The notes beneath the pieces were generated by a model that was given only the letters and a program-made list of their open reading frames with translations, was not told where the DNA came from and made no database searches. From Virgibacillus salexigens (GTDB lineage Bacteria > Bacillota > Bacilli > Bacillales > Amphibacillaceae), in contig NZ_BNEO01000002.1 of assembly GCF_014905415.1 (NCBI RefSeq), positions 806,001-870,000 of the forward strand: 64,000 bases of DNA. Direction: 5' to 3'. Position numbers and translations under genes: made by a program. Positions 27,796-38,500 of the stretch are shown here, piece after piece. Position 1 is the stretch's first letter, and each line of letters opens with the position of its first letter.

Positions 27796-29874
27796 TTAGA
27801 AATGTTGTTTCCATTCAATTTGTGTCAAATCTGCATACCGATTAATTATATTTGCTATATTAGCTAACAACCCTAAACGATTGTTGCGAACTCGTTCATT
27901 ATCCGTCATGACCATATTATTATCAAAGAAAAGGTGGATAGGTTCAGCTAGTTTAGCAATTAACTGTAAGTTCTTTTCAGCATTTCGATCTGTATCCTGA
28001 TATGATTCTTCCACAAATTGATATTGTTCATATAACGCTTTTTCCGAATCCGTTTCAAATAGTTGAGGGTCTACACTCGTCGTTTCCGCTTTTTCAGCTA
28101 AATTTAGAACACGTACCAAAGCCTCTTGGATAGGCTTAAATGCATCATCATTTCTTTTCTCTGATAACGTTTGTGCTTTAGCTAATGTATAATCGTAAAT
28201 TCCAACACCATCATGTAAGACTGCTTGAATAATATCCTGCTCCACCGCAGCTTCTTTTAATAAGAAGGCGGCACGTAAGGAGAAAAATTCTTTTAAATGA
28301 ACAAATGATTGGTCATGATTTGACAATGGAACATTCGATTGCTTAAAGACATCTTGGGCAATTCGTAATAAGTTTTCAATTTGCATATCCCACTTAAATG
28401 TTTTAACTATTCGTAATATACCTGTTGCTTGCCTTCGTAGACCGTATGGATCCTGTGAACCCGTTGGCATTAAACCAACAGATATACATCCTGTGATAGT
28501 ATCTAACTTGTCGGCTATACTTACAATTGCCCCTACTTCTGTTGCTGGCAGATCTCCATTTGCTTGAATTGGCAAATAATGTTCACGAATTGCTTGAGCA
28601 ACAAGGTCATTTTCTCCATATAAATGTGCATATTTTTCACCAATTACACCTTGTAGCTCAGTAAATTCATTGACCATATTTGTTGGTAAGTCAAATTTAC
28701 AAATAGAGGCAGCACGGATTGCTAAGGACATTTTATCTGTATTTAGATGAATGAATTTACCTATTTGTTCAGTTAACGCAGTAACACGCTGTACTTTATT
28801 CGCAATCGTACCTAATTTTTCTTGAAAAACAACCCGTTCAAGTTTTGCTAAATAATATTCAATGGAATGCTTCTGATCTTCTTCATAGAAAAAGGCAGCA
28901 TCAGATAATCGAGCACGTAAGACTTTCTCATTACCCTTAATCACCGTATCAATCGCATAATCATTCCCGTTACGGATTCCAACAAAGTAAGGAAGCAGCT
29001 TTCCGTCTAATGATTTTACAGGAAAATAACGTTGATGTTCTTTCATGGAAATGATTAAAACTTCATCCGGAAGCTTTAAAAACTGCTGGTCAAATGATCC
29101 AAGAAACACTTGAGGGAATTCCACTAAATTACGAACCTCATCAAGTAAGTGTTTATCGACAGGTATTTGAATATCTTTATCCTTCTCTAAAGTATGAATT
29201 CCCTTTAGGATTTTTTCTTCTCTTTTTAGGGGATCAACGATAACATATTGGTTCAATAACGCTGACTCATAATTAAGTGGGTTTTCTAGCGTTATATTAT
29301 CACCTAAAAAACGATGACCAAAAGTCAGGTTACTGCTGGTAACCTTCGCTACTTCAAACGGAATAATTTCACTTCCGAATAAGCCAACAAGCCATCGAAT
29401 CGGACGTGCATACCTAATCGATTGCGTACCCCAACGCATATTTTTGCCAAAGGTTATCGATTCAATTATTTTATGAAATTCAGGTAGTAAATCAAAAGTT
29501 GTTTGACCTTCGATATGTTTTTTAATGAATACATAGGAAGTACCATTAAGCTCTTTTATATATAGATCGTCCGTTGTCTTTCCTTGCCCTTTCGAAAAAC
29601 CAATTGCAGCTTTCGTCCAATTCCCATCTTCACCTTTGGCAATTTTCAAGGAAGGGCCCTTAACCTCTTCTGCTATCGTTGTCTGTTCCTCAGCCACACC
29701 TTTAATCATAACCGCTAATCGCCTTGGCGTAGAAAATGATCGTATTTGCTCATATGAAATTCGTAAATCATGTAACCAAGCTTCTGTCTTTTCTTTCAAC
29801 TGCGATTCTGCATCATCAATAAACCGCGCTGGTAATTCCTCTAAGCCAATTTCAAATAATGCATTTTTTGTCAT
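27796..29874 (-). CDS. glyS: Glycyl-tRNA synthetase beta subunit
   Basis: The 692-residue tRNA-binding subunit of the heterotetrameric bacterial GlyRS begins MTKNALFEIGLEELPARFI. The C-terminal DALR-type anticodon region is about 580-690. The start at 29874 has AAGGAGG and lies two bases past the glyQ stop, so the genes are coupled. It is regulated with glyQ by the T-box leader. Confidence 0.96.
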   Translation of the reverse strand: MTKNALFEIGLEELPARFIDDAESQLKEKTEAWLHDLRISYEQIRSFSTPRRLAVMIKGVAEEQTTIAEEVKGPSLKIAKGEDGNWTKAAIGFSKGQGKTTDDLYIKELNGTSYVFIKKHIEGQTTFDLLPEFHKIIESITFGKNMRWGTQSIRYARPIRWLVGLFGSEIIPFEVAKVTSSNLTFGHRFLGDNITLENPLNYESALLNQYVIVDPLKREEKILKGIHTLEKDKDIQIPVDKHLLDEVRNLVEFPQVFLGSFDQQFLKLPDEVLIISMKEHQRYFPVKSLDGKLLPYFVGIRNGNDYAIDTVIKGNEKVLRARLSDAAFFYEEDQKHSIEYYLAKLERVVFQEKLGTIANKVQRVTALTEQIGKFIHLNTDKMSLAIRAASICKFDLPTNMVNEFTELQGVIGEKYAHLYGENDLVAQAIREHYLPIQANGDLPATEVGAIVSIADKLDTITGCISVGLMPTGSQDPYGLRRQATGILRIVKTFKWDMQIENLLRIAQDVFKQSNVPLSNHDQSFVHLKEFFSLRAAFLLKEAAVEQDIIQAVLHDGVGIYDYTLAKAQTLSEKRNDDAFKPIQEALVRVLNLAEKAETTSVDPQLFETDSEKALYEQYQFVEESYQDTDRNAEKNLQLIAKLAEPIHLFFDNNMVMTDNERVRNNRLGLLANIANIINRYADLTQIEWKQHF

Positions 29875-29875
29875 T

Positions 29876-30754
29876 TTATTTTTCCTCCTTTTGCAACATC
29901 GGGAAACCAAGACGTTCTCTTTCTGCAACGTAAGCTTTCGCTATACTACGAGCTAGATTACGAATTCTAGTTATATATCCAGTACGCTCTGTAACGGATA
30001 TAACACCTTTTGCATCTAGGAGGTTAAACGTATGGGAGCATTTTAAAACATAGTCATATGCCGGGAATACTAAACCCTTATCCATCGTTTCTTTCGCTTC
30101 CTTTTCATATTTTGTAAATAAGTCAAATAGCATTTCTGTATTTGATTCTTCAAATGTATATTTCGAATGCTCGTATTCTGGTTGATAAAAGATATCCTCT
30201 ACGGTTACACCTGTCGTCCATTCCAAATCAAAGACATTTTCTTTATCCTGGATATAAGATGCAAGCCGTTCAATGCCATACGTAAGCTCTACTGCCACAG
30301 GATTCGCTTCTAAGCCCCCTATTTGTTGGAAATAGGTGAATTGAGTAATTTCCATTCCATCTAGCCATACTTCCCAGCCCAGACCAGCAGCGCCAAGAGT
30401 AGGATTTTCCCAATTGTCCTCCACAAACCGAATATCATGTTCAAGTGGATTAATACCTAATTTTTTCAAGGATTCAAGATATAGTTCTTGGATATTATCA
30501 GGAGAAGGCTTCATAATTACTTGAAATTGATGATGCTGATAAAGTCGGTTAGGGTTATTACCATACCTACCATCTGCAGGCCGTCTTGAAGGTTCCACAT
30601 AAGCAACATTCCAAGGCTCTGGTCCAAGACTACGTAATAATGTCATTGGAGACATTGTCCCTGCTCCTTTTTCTACATCATACGCCTGCATAATAATACA
30701 ATTTTGTTCAGACCAATGTTTTTGCAATGTTAATATCATTTCTTGAATAGTCAT
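29876..30754 (-). CDS. glyQ: Glycyl-tRNA synthetase alpha subunit
   Basis: The 292-residue catalytic class II subunit has [14 protein letters not shown] (motif 1 region) and [22 protein letters not shown]. It pairs with glyS to charge tRNA-Gly. The start has GGAGGATATG upstream. It is expressed from the promoter next to recO through a glycine T-box. Confidence 0.96.
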   Translation of the reverse strand: MTIQEMILTLQKHWSEQNCIIMQAYDVEKGAGTMSPMTLLRSLGPEPWNVAYVEPSRRPADGRYGNNPNRLYQHHQFQVIMKPSPDNIQELYLESLKKLGINPLEHDIRFVEDNWENPTLGAAGLGWEVWLDGMEITQFTYFQQIGGLEANPVAVELTYGIERLASYIQDKENVFDLEWTTGVTVEDIFYQPEYEHSKYTFEESNTEMLFDLFTKYEKEAKETMDKGLVFPAYDYVLKCSHTFNLLDAKGVISVTERTGYITRIRNLARSIAKAYVAERERLGFPMLQKEEK

Positions 30755-30852
30755 TAATCACATATCCTCCATTACGAATTATTCGCTTCTCAGCAGCTAT
30801 TTCACCTATAAGGTGAATGAACCCTTAGAGAAACTGCTCTTTGCAAATAAAT

Positions 30853-31064
30853 ATCCCCGTCTCTATGTCTCTAAACGGGACATAGGGACGGGGATCAACC
30901 GCGGTTCCACCCTATTTGCTCTCTTAAAGAGCCACTTTATTTGCATTGCTCCAAAGCGCCCTTCCCCTTTGTTCCATCATCCAGCTCTCACCAATCTGGA
31001 CTCGCTTTACAAGGATACAAAAGGTACTTTTCTTTTTCACAGCAATGTTATCGTATCATTTTAT
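30853..31064 (-). promoter_or_regulatory. Glycine T-box leader of glyQS
   Basis: The T-box core AGGGTGGAACCGCGG is at 30899-30913. A GAGCTGG element is at about 30980-31000, and GGC (a Gly codon that could be the specifier) occurs in AAGGGCGC near 30957-30964. The terminator hairpin at 30853-30895 has arms ATCCCCGT and ACGGGGAT extended by further pairs. Uncharged tRNA-Gly would favour antitermination. The specifier assignment is by eye only. Confidence 0.9.
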
Positions 31065-31070
31065 GTACAA

Positions 31071-31100
31071 ATAATACGTCATTTATCCTTGTCATGTCAA
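31071..31100 (-). promoter_or_regulatory. Sigma-A promoter of glyQS, beside the recO stop
   Basis: TTGACA and TATTAT are separated by 18 bases. The -35 ends two bases before the recO stop codon, so glyQS are independently started. Confidence 0.8.
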
Positions 31101-31101
31101 C

Positions 31102-31845
31102 TTATTTTAATAAATCCAGTTGATTTAAAAATTTCCGTGACTTGATAAAATAGCCGCCATAATAATCATAATAAGCATCTAACAGTTGACGTAACAAGCG
31201 TTTATTCTCGTTTTTAATCGAAATAGTTCCCACCTGCTGTAAGTTAACTGTTGCAAAAATATGTAATAATTTAGCTACAGCATTAGGTAACGGGATGGCT
31301 TCCGGATCCATTCTTCTACATTCCCTGCAGAGCAACCCACCCTCAGTAATCGAAAATACAAACGGAGAATTCCGATTGCCGCAATTACTGCAACGACTTA
31401 CTAATGGCGCAAACCCACCTTTTGCATATAGTTTTAATTCATACATCATCATGGGAATACTAGGTTCCTCATTTTCAGCAATCCAAGTCATGGTTTCATG
31501 CAATTGATGGAATATAGTTAGATCTGGCTTTTTGTCATCCAGTAACTTATCCGTAAGTTCAATAATATATGCAGCATATGCCGTTTTAATGATGTCCTCT
31601 CGGATTTTTCGAAATGAATCAATAACTTCCCCTTGTTGGATAGTGCTCAAGCCACTATTAACATAAACAAAGAATTGTGCATAGATGAATGGCTGCGTTA
31701 CGGCAGCCATTCGACTTTTCGGTTTTTTTGCACCACGAGCGATGGCGGAAAGTTTACCTAATTTCTTACTATATATCGTGACAATTTTATGCGTTTCCCC
31801 ATAGTCATTTGTCTTTAATACAATACCTTCTATTTTTTCAAGCAC
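31102..31845 (-). CDS. recO: DNA repair protein RecO
   Basis: The 247-residue protein has an N-terminal OB fold (about 1-80) and a C-terminal zinc finger with CSNCGN and CREC near residues 155-175. It loads RecA on SSB-coated gaps with RecR. The GTG start is preceded by AAAGGTGA. It lies beside era and yqzL in the standard order. Confidence 0.95.
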   Translation of the reverse strand: MLEKIEGIVLKTNDYGETHKIVTIYSKKLGKLSAIARGAKKPKSRMAAVTQPFIYAQFFVYVNSGLSTIQQGEVIDSFRKIREDIIKTAYAAYIIELTDKLLDDKKPDLTIFHQLHETMTWIAENEEPSIPMMMYELKLYAKGGFAPLVSRCSNCGNRNSPFVFSITEGGLLCRECRRMDPEAIPLPNAVAKLLHIFATVNLQQVGTISIKNENKRLLRQLLDAYYDYYGGYFIKSRKFLNQLDLLK

Positions 31846-31893
31846 ATAGATTCACCTTTGCCTCATCTATTCTTACACGTTTTCAATTCTTTA

Positions 31894-32034
31894 CTAATTG
31901 GTATCTAATGGTGTTATTTTTTGACCTTCATGCTGGGTTACTTCATTTTTCCGTTCATTTTCTAACTCTTTCATCAATAAATAGGTTTCAATGTTTCCTG
32001 TTTGGCTGAATAATTTCCAGGTTAAATCAATCAC
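31894..32034 (-). CDS. yqzL: YqzL family small protein
   Basis: The 46-residue protein begins with GTG and reads IDLTWKLFSQTGNIETYLLM, matching YqzL, which sits between era and recO in Bacillaceae. AAAGGTGGG precedes it. Function is unknown. Confidence 0.85.
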   Translation of the reverse strand: MIDLTWKLFSQTGNIETYLLMKELENERKNEVTQHEGQKITPLDTN

Positions 32035-32128
32035 AAGAAAACCCACCTTTCTTTAATGTTTGAAAATGTAACTTACTACTTAGAATCACCACAACACTAA
32101 AAACAATTAGTATAAAAATTTACCATGT

Positions 32129-33031
32129 TTAATATTCATCGCTTCGAAAACCGTATTCATATAGCTGATTTTGCTTGTTTCTCCAATCCTTTTTAACTTT
32201 TACCCAAAGCTCTAAGTACACTTTTGTACCTAGTAATTTTTCAATATCTTCTCGAGCTGCTTTCCCAATATTTTTCAACATACTTCCATGCTTACCAATC
32301 AGTATTCCTTTTTGGGTTTTTCTTTCGGTTACAATTGTAGCTTGTATATATAATTTCTGATCGTCTGCTTTTTCCATCTGCTCCAGCACAACAGCTATCG
32401 AGTGCGGTACTTCTTCCCTAGTTAGTTGCAATACTTTTTCTCGTATTAGTTCTTGCATAACAAATCTTTCTGGGTGGTCAGTAATTTGGTCTTCAGGGTA
32501 ATATTGCGGTCCTTCTGGAAGATCTTTCTTGAGGACTTCCAGCATATGATCCACATTATTCCCTTGCAAAGCAGAAATGGGAATAATCTCTGCGAATGCA
32601 TATTTTTCTTTATATTGATCTATTAAAGGTAACAAATCATCTGGATGAACAAGATCAATTTTATTAATAATTAAATAAACTGGTCTTTTTACTTGATGCA
32701 GACGCTCGATAATATATTGATCCCCTTTGCCGTAACCTTCACTAGCATTGATCATAAATAAAATAGCATCTACTTCATTCAACGTATTTTCAGCAGTTTT
32801 TACCATGAAGTCCCCAAGTCGATGCTTTGGTTTATGAATTCCAGGTGTATCAATAAAAATAATTTGAGAATGCTCTTCTGTTAACACGCCTTGAATCTTG
32901 TTTCTTGTGGTTTGTGGCTTATCACTCATAATTGCAATTTTTTGGCCAATCACTCTATTCATAAATGTAGATTTTCCAACATTTGGTCTACCAATAATTG
33001 CTATAAATCCGGATTTAAAACTATATTCCAT
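32129..33031 (-). CDS. era: GTPase Era
   Basis: The 300-residue GTPase is needed for 30S maturation. G1 is [10 protein letters not shown]3 DTPG, G4 NKID, and the C-terminal KH domain has [19 protein letters not shown] near residue 235. The start at 33031 follows GGAGG. The cdd gene usually between dgkA and era in B. subtilis is absent. Confidence 0.97.
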   Translation of the reverse strand: MEYSFKSGFIAIIGRPNVGKSTFMNRVIGQKIAIMSDKPQTTRNKIQGVLTEEHSQIIFIDTPGIHKPKHRLGDFMVKTAENTLNEVDAILFMINASEGYGKGDQYIIERLHQVKRPVYLIINKIDLVHPDDLLPLIDQYKEKYAFAEIIPISALQGNNVDHMLEVLKKDLPEGPQYYPEDQITDHPERFVMQELIREKVLQLTREEVPHSIAVVLEQMEKADDQKLYIQATIVTERKTQKGILIGKHGSMLKNIGKAAREDIEKLLGTKVYLELWVKVKKDWRNKQNQLYEYGFRSDEY

Positions 33032-33232
33032 GTTGCTTCCTCCACGACGTATTTCAAATGTTTTATCCATATCATACTACAAATAAGCTTCTGTTTCATG
33101 CAATCGACAAAAGCTTTAAAAACTTTTGGTTCTTTTATTAAAATAGCACTTCTCTAGACAAAATTCACGGATAATTACCCAGTAAACGCAAATTTTGTAT
33201 TTTCCTTAAAATAGTTAATCAATAATAAATTA

Positions 33233-33267
33233 CCCCCAATTGTTGGATATTAACCAACAATTGGGGG
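33233..33267 (-). terminator. Terminator of dgkA
   Basis: CCCCCAATTGTTGG pairs exactly with CCAACAATTGGGGG around a seven-base loop, just after the dgkA stop. Confidence 0.75.
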
Positions 33268-33277
33268 CTTCAGGGAG

Positions 33278-33640
33278 CTAAAATAAAGCAATGATGTTGG
33301 GAATAAATATAAACAGTCCAATTATAAAAGCTGCTACTGCCGCGATCAACACACCTCCAGCAGCCATATCTTTAATTTGTTTGGCTGCTGGGTGAATATC
33401 TGGCTTGATGTAATCCATGATTCTTTCAATTGTACTATTAATCATTTCAGCAATTAAGACAATACCAATTGCTATTACAATAAATATCCATTCCATTCTA
33501 GATAATCCAAGAATGAACCCTGCAATAATGACAAGAAGGGCCGTTATTAAATGAATTTGAAAGTTACGTTCCAATTTAACTACTTGAACGATACCCTCCC
33601 AAGCATAGGAAAAGCCAATCGACCATTTTTTATCTTTCAA
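33278..33640 (-). CDS. dgkA: Diacylglycerol/undecaprenol kinase
   Basis: The 120-residue membrane kinase of the DgkA family has about three helices and the conserved AEMINSTIERIMD segment (metal and ATP site). In Gram-positives the substrate is usually undecaprenol. I chose the TTG at 33640, since AGGTGAG lies seven bases upstream; a GTG at 33652 has no site. It overlaps ybeY slightly. Confidence 0.9.
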   Translation of the reverse strand: MKDKKWSIGFSYAWEGIVQVVKLERNFQIHLITALLVIIAGFILGLSRMEWIFIVIAIGIVLIAEMINSTIERIMDYIKPDIHPAAKQIKDMAAGGVLIAAVAAFIIGLFIFIPNIIALF

Positions 33641-34094
33641 TTCCAAACTCACCTAATAATTGATCTTGTTTCGCAAACATGTTTTGTTCATCCTCTTTTG
33701 ACATATGATCATATCCTAAAAGATGAAGAAAGCCATGAATCGTTAGAAAACCTAATTCTCTTTCTAATGAGTGATTATATTCCTCTGCTTGTTCTTTTGC
33801 TTTTTCAATAGAAATAACAATATCACCTAATAATAACGGTAAATCTTCATCAATAATGTCTATTTCACCTTCTCCAGTCTCTTGCATTGCAAAAGAGATT
33901 ACATCTGTTGGTGTGTTCTTTTGTCTATAATTTCGATTAATTTCTTGAATCTCCTTATTACTCACAAAATTAATGGATACTTCCGCTTCTTGGGTAATAC
34001 CTTCTTTTTCAGCTGCAAAGGTTACCAAGCGTTGAATCATATCAATATAATCACTCGGTACAGAGTTGGTTTTATCATGAAAATCAATATACAC
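33630..34094 (-). CDS. ybeY: Endoribonuclease YbeY
   Basis: The 154-residue zinc metalloprotein acts in 16S rRNA maturation and ribosome quality control. The signature HGFLHLLGYDH is near residue 120. It starts with GTG directly after the pgpH stop, with GGAGG in the pgpH tail. Confidence 0.95.
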   Translation of the reverse strand: MYIDFHDKTNSVPSDYIDMIQRLVTFAAEKEGITQEAEVSINFVSNKEIQEINRNYRQKNTPTDVISFAMQETGEGEIDIIDEDLPLLLGDIVISIEKAKEQAEEYNHSLERELGFLTIHGFLHLLGYDHMSKEDEQNMFAKQDQLLGEFGIER

Positions 34095-36236
34095 TTATTT
34101 TGCCTCCTTCATCGGATATTGTATGCGAGAATGAAAAATACCTTTCAATGTATTACATATCGTTCGTTGTATTATATTTATTTCCTTTAATGTTAATGGG
34201 CAATCATCAAGTTGACCGTCAGTCATTTTATTATTAATGATTGATGTTACAATTTCCTCAATTTTAACTTCTGTTGGTTCTTTTAATGAACGGACAGCTG
34301 CTTCAACTGAATCACAAATACTAATAATAGCGGATTCTGACGACTGTGGTTTCGGTCCTGGGTAACGAAATTGATCCTCCGTAACTGCTGGGTTTTTTCC
34401 TTGTTCTTTGATATAAAAGAACTTTAATAAGGATGTACCATGATGTTGTTTAGCAATATCAATGATTTCTTCTGGAAGACGGTGTTTACTTAACATTTCT
34501 GCGCCATCATATGGATGATTAATAATGATTTTAGCACTCTCCTCAGGAGTAATGGTATCATGAGGGTTTTTTATTGCAAGTTGATTTTCAATAAAATAAT
34601 GTGGACGCACAGTCTTCCCAACATCATGATAATATGCACCTACCCTCGCAAGCAAGCCATTCGCACCAATAGCTTCACATGCTGTCTCACTTAAATTTGC
34701 GACCATAACAGAATGGTGATATGTACCTGGCGCCTCCGTCAGCAGTTTTTTTAATAACGGTTGATTTGGACTCGATAACTGTAATAATTTGATGTCCGAG
34801 AGGATTCCTAATGATGTTTCAAAAAATGGCAGCAACCCTATTGTTAATACGGCTGATAAAAAAGCTGAAGCCGCAGCAAAGGATGTTTGGATAAAAATAT
34901 CGGATAATGCGTACTTTTCGAACGAGAGAAATATAAATAATACGACAATAATCATATTAGTAATACCAATACCTAACCCTGCTTTAACAATCGCAAGTCG
35001 ATCTTTCACATTCATTAAGAGGATGATTGCTACTATTTGGGAAAGAAAGAAATAGATTCCTGCTTCCACATGAAGTGATCCTGGTATTTGATTATTAAAA
35101 ATAACACTACCTAAAATAGCGTACAAGCCACTGAGGACAATCGCAGACCGTTCATGTATTAATTGCTTAATTAATAATGCCCCAGTAGCTATTGGCATTA
35201 CATAAAATAATTGATTCACTTGCGTTGTATAGATACTAACGATTTTCATCAACGAAAGGATGATTATACTAATTAGTACAATTGAAATTATTTTTCCTCG
35301 ATCTAATTGATGATGTTTAGCTACCCAATTCATTTCATGTGCAATGATAAAGCAAATCAGAAAAATAAGTAGAGATAAGCCAATGCCGGGGAATAGATTA
35401 CGTTCCTTATCTAGTACACCTACTAAGTCCAGTTTTTCATAAATCTCATTTGTGATTATTTGTTCTTCCCGAACAATAATTTCTCCTGCTCTAATAACTA
35501 CAGGGTCAACACTACTAGCAGCTTCTTTCCTAGCATTTGCTGTTTTATCCACATCGAAAAAGGAGTTTTCAACCACAGCGAATTCCGTTAAACTCGTTAA
35601 CACGTTTTTTATATCTGTATTCAACGCTTCATATTTAATAGTTTGATTAATACTGGTGATCGCACTCTGGGTATTCTCTGTTCGTACGCCATTGTTCATT
35701 GTTTCTGTTAGCGATTCCAAGAAAAGCTTCTTTCCATTGTTTCGATCATTTTCTGGGATTTCCACTAACTGAGACAATAAATCATCACTTATTCCTTCGG
35801 TAATTTCTGGTGACAAGATTTGCTTTAATCGTTGTACCTTTTCCTGATTTGAAAGAGGTGGTGAAGAAGCATCTTCTGAATTGTCTTGTCCAGCGCCAAT
35901 ATCTTGATCTAACTTATTCACCGCATCAAAAAGTTCATTTACATAAGCAACTCGTTCGTCCGTAATTTCTTGATCAATATCATACCTGTCTTCTACTGCT
36001 TGGACAGTTTCTCTCGTTTTCCGTTCTGTTTCTTGTTCATTCTCCATCGTAACTGGCGAACGAATAGTCTCCTGTGCTCTGCTAAAACGCTCAATTTCAT
36101 ACGTTTCGGTATGTACATTATTAATCGTCATTACAAAAAAGAATACTGCTAGTAATATAGTAGCAAGAATAATCATCAGCCATTTATTAGAGCTTTTCTT
36201 TATCCATGCAGAAACATTGAATCTCTTTTTAAACAA
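34095..36236 (-). CDS. pgpH: 7TM-HD cyclic-di-AMP phosphodiesterase PgpH
   Basis: The 713-residue protein has an N-terminal helix (about 20-40), an extracellular 7TMR-HDED domain (about 45-290), seven membrane helices (about 295-490) and a C-terminal HD domain (HHSVMVA, YYHDVGKT and HHGTSL). It degrades c-di-AMP. It starts with TTG after AGGGGG. The phoH-pgpH-ybeY-dgkA order is standard. Confidence 0.95.
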   Translation of the reverse strand: MFKKRFNVSAWIKKSSNKWLMIILATILLAVFFFVMTINNVHTETYEIERFSRAQETIRSPVTMENEQETERKTRETVQAVEDRYDIDQEITDERVAYVNELFDAVNKLDQDIGAGQDNSEDASSPPLSNQEKVQRLKQILSPEITEGISDDLLSQLVEIPENDRNNGKKLFLESLTETMNNGVRTENTQSAITSINQTIKYEALNTDIKNVLTSLTEFAVVENSFFDVDKTANARKEAASSVDPVVIRAGEIIVREEQIITNEIYEKLDLVGVLDKERNLFPGIGLSLLIFLICFIIAHEMNWVAKHHQLDRGKIISIVLISIIILSLMKIVSIYTTQVNQLFYVMPIATGALLIKQLIHERSAIVLSGLYAILGSVIFNNQIPGSLHVEAGIYFFLSQIVAIILLMNVKDRLAIVKAGLGIGITNMIIVVLFIFLSFEKYALSDIFIQTSFAAASAFLSAVLTIGLLPFFETSLGILSDIKLLQLSSPNQPLLKKLLTEAPGTYHHSVMVANLSETACEAIGANGLLARVGAYYHDVGKTVRPHYFIENQLAIKNPHDTITPEESAKIIINHPYDGAEMLSKHRLPEEIIDIAKQHHGTSLLKFFYIKEQGKNPAVTEDQFRYPGPKPQSSESAIISICDSVEAAVRSLKEPTEVKIEEIVTSIINNKMTDGQLDDCPLTLKEINIIQRTICNTLKGIFHSRIQYPMKEAK

Positions 36237-36272
36237 TTGTTTCTACCCCCTTTTAACCAGGAAAATACAGAA

Positions 36273-36300
36273 ATAAGACCCATCTACAAAGGGTCTTACA
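36273..36300 (-). terminator. Terminator of phoH
   Basis: TAAGACCC pairs with GGGTCTTA; T-rich tail on the minus strand. Its position before pgpH suggests partial readthrough or a pgpH promoter. Confidence 0.6.
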
Positions 36301-36307
36301 TTCTGGT

Positions 36308-37270
36308 TCATTTATTTCCTTGTTCATAAGCTTCTATGATACGTTGAACCAAAGGATGACGTACAACATCATTTTGTTCCAGATATACGAATCCTATTCC
36401 CTTCACCCCATTCAATAAATGGCTAGCAGCATGCAGACCAGATTGAACCCCTTTAGGTAAGTCAATTTGAGTAATATCTCCGGTGATTACCATCTTGGAT
36501 CCAAATCCCAAGCGAGTTAAGAACATTTTCATTTGTTCAGGGGTTGTGTTCTGTGCTTCATCCAATATGACAAATGCATCATCCAGCGTTCTACCACGCA
36601 TATATGCTAGCGGAGCAATTTCAATTGTATCTCGTTCAATTAATCGAATCGTGTGCTCTGCACCTAACACATCATGTAACGCATCATATAATGGCCTTAG
36701 ATATGGATCTACTTTTTCTTTTAAATCTCCAGGTAAAAAACCCAAACTCTCTCCAGCTTCTACAGCTGGTCTCGTTAAGATAATACGCTTTACTAATCCG
36801 TTTTTTAAAGCATGAACTGCCATAACAACTGCTAAATAAGTTTTACCAGTACCTGCAGGCCCTATCCCAAATACAAGATCATTTGCTTTTATTGACGCTA
36901 TATAATTGCGTTGTCCTAGCGTTTTTACCCGTATTGATTTTCCCTTTGCATTTTTCGTAATTTCATCTTCATACAATGTTTCAAATTGATTTAATTTCCC
37001 TTTTTTAGCTAACTCGACTGCATATACTACATCTCGTTCAGTTATGCTTAATCCTTTACGAATAACCGAAAGCAACGCTAATAGTATGTCTTGAACAAGA
37101 TCTATTGCTTCTTTATCTCCAGACACCCGAACTTGTTCGCCTCTTGTTACAATCGAAATGTTAAGTAATTCTTCTAATTGAAAAAGATTCTTGTCATTTG
37201 TGCCAAATAATGCTAATGCCTCATTTGGATTTGAAAGTTGTAAATCAATCTCCGTAAGATTTTCTGGCAT
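36308..37270 (-). CDS. phoH: PhoH family ATPase
   Basis: The 320-residue P-loop ATPase has GPAGTGKTYLAV near residue 128 and FVILDEAQN (Walker B) near 230, with a KH-like N-terminus. It is linked to RNA metabolism with ybeY and era. The start at 37270 has AAGGAG. It overlaps the end of yqfD. Confidence 0.95.
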   Translation of the reverse strand: MPENLTEIDLQLSNPNEALALFGTNDKNLFQLEELLNISIVTRGEQVRVSGDKEAIDLVQDILLALLSVIRKGLSITERDVVYAVELAKKGKLNQFETLYEDEITKNAKGKSIRVKTLGQRNYIASIKANDLVFGIGPAGTGKTYLAVVMAVHALKNGLVKRIILTRPAVEAGESLGFLPGDLKEKVDPYLRPLYDALHDVLGAEHTIRLIERDTIEIAPLAYMRGRTLDDAFVILDEAQNTTPEQMKMFLTRLGFGSKMVITGDITQIDLPKGVQSGLHAASHLLNGVKGIGFVYLEQNDVVRHPLVQRIIEAYEQGNK

Positions 37271-37272
37271 AC

Positions 37273-38490
37273 TCAATCTCCTTGACGTAAAGGTTGTGTT
37301 TCAACAATATTTTCTTCTACAGTCATATATAAGTTTAGTTTAACTTTACCATTCTCTAATGATTCATGCAAAACTTTTTCAGATACAATTCGAGCCTTTG
37401 GTCCTAGCCGTAATCTCAATTCTTCTTTTGCCTGGTTTATCCCTGCTTCGACAGCTTCATTTTTTGTTCTTTTCTGTTTATCATACGTTTTTTCACTTAC
37501 TAAGGTTTCAATAAGTTTAACAGGAAGTTCCCACTTAAAAAATCGAATTGGTTCTTCTGAAATTTCTCGGTGCGTATTTTCAAACTCTGTCGACCCAAAT
37601 CCCCAGATAGGCACTCGGAAATCTCCAAAACCTAGATGAAATTTCTTTTCTTGATTTCCCGTCAACTGTTCCGTATTAGCTTGTAGAGGAACAGAAACTT
37701 TCACTTCATACCAAGTTGTGGCCATTATCTCTCCATCTGCTGCTACATAACCTACTTGTTTATGCTCATCATCTTCTCGTTCTGCTTCCTCATTCACACC
37801 CATATTTCCAGATACTAAAAGATCTCCCGGTTCTACATAGTCATTAACATGTACCTGAGGAACACCCTTTGTTACATACATGTTTTTGATAATCCCTTTT
37901 TTGGAGGCAATTAGATTTCTAGGACCAGGTGTTTCTTCTTCTTTTACAACAACCTTTTCAACTCCCTCTAAATAGAAGGTTGTCCCTTTTTGATCAATAC
38001 CTACCCATAATAATTCAGGAACATCATCTAATAATTGTTGTTGAATTTCTTTCGGTGACTCTAAAGAAAATATCCATGTTCCAGGATGAATTCCATATTG
38101 ATTTAACTGCTTATTAATTTTCTCTTCAATATCTTTAGGTACTCCCGTTATTTTAACTTCCCATAGAATATTGGATAGAAATAAAATCAGTAAAATACTT
38201 AAGAAGAATCCCAGCAATAATTCCTTTTTTCCAAGTAATTTACGTATAAAAAAAGGATAGCCTTTTCGTTGTTTAAATCTGATTTTATATTGTGTTCTTC
38301 TTCTTAATTGTTTAATTTGCTTTATATCACTTACCTTTATATTTCCCTCGCAAACATCGTTTTTGGTTTTTCTGACATCCCATACACGTATCCCATAGCT
38401 TGTACAATGCTGGAAAAACAACTCCGGTTTTTCCCCAGTAACTGCAATTGTTACATAACCAGTTAATGCTGATTCTTGGATATACTTCAT
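37273..38490 (-). CDS. yqfD: Sporulation protein YqfD
   Basis: The 405-residue protein has a membrane helix at about 85-105 and a large outward domain. It is the YqfD homologue required for efficient sporulation in B. subtilis and expressed in the mother cell. It lies in a unit with yqfC and overlaps phoH by four bases. The ATG at 38490 has GGAGGAGG. Confidence 0.93.
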   Translation of the reverse strand: MKYIQESALTGYVTIAVTGEKPELFFQHCTSYGIRVWDVRKTKNDVCEGNIKVSDIKQIKQLRRRTQYKIRFKQRKGYPFFIRKLLGKKELLLGFFLSILLILFLSNILWEVKITGVPKDIEEKINKQLNQYGIHPGTWIFSLESPKEIQQQLLDDVPELLWVGIDQKGTTFYLEGVEKVVVKEEETPGPRNLIASKKGIIKNMYVTKGVPQVHVNDYVEPGDLLVSGNMGVNEEAEREDDEHKQVGYVAADGEIMATTWYEVKVSVPLQANTEQLTGNQEKKFHLGFGDFRVPIWGFGSTEFENTHREISEEPIRFFKWELPVKLIETLVSEKTYDKQKRTKNEAVEAGINQAKEELRLRLGPKARIVSEKVLHESLENGKVKLNLYMTVEENIVETQPLRQGD

Positions 38491-38500
38491 GTCCTCCTCC

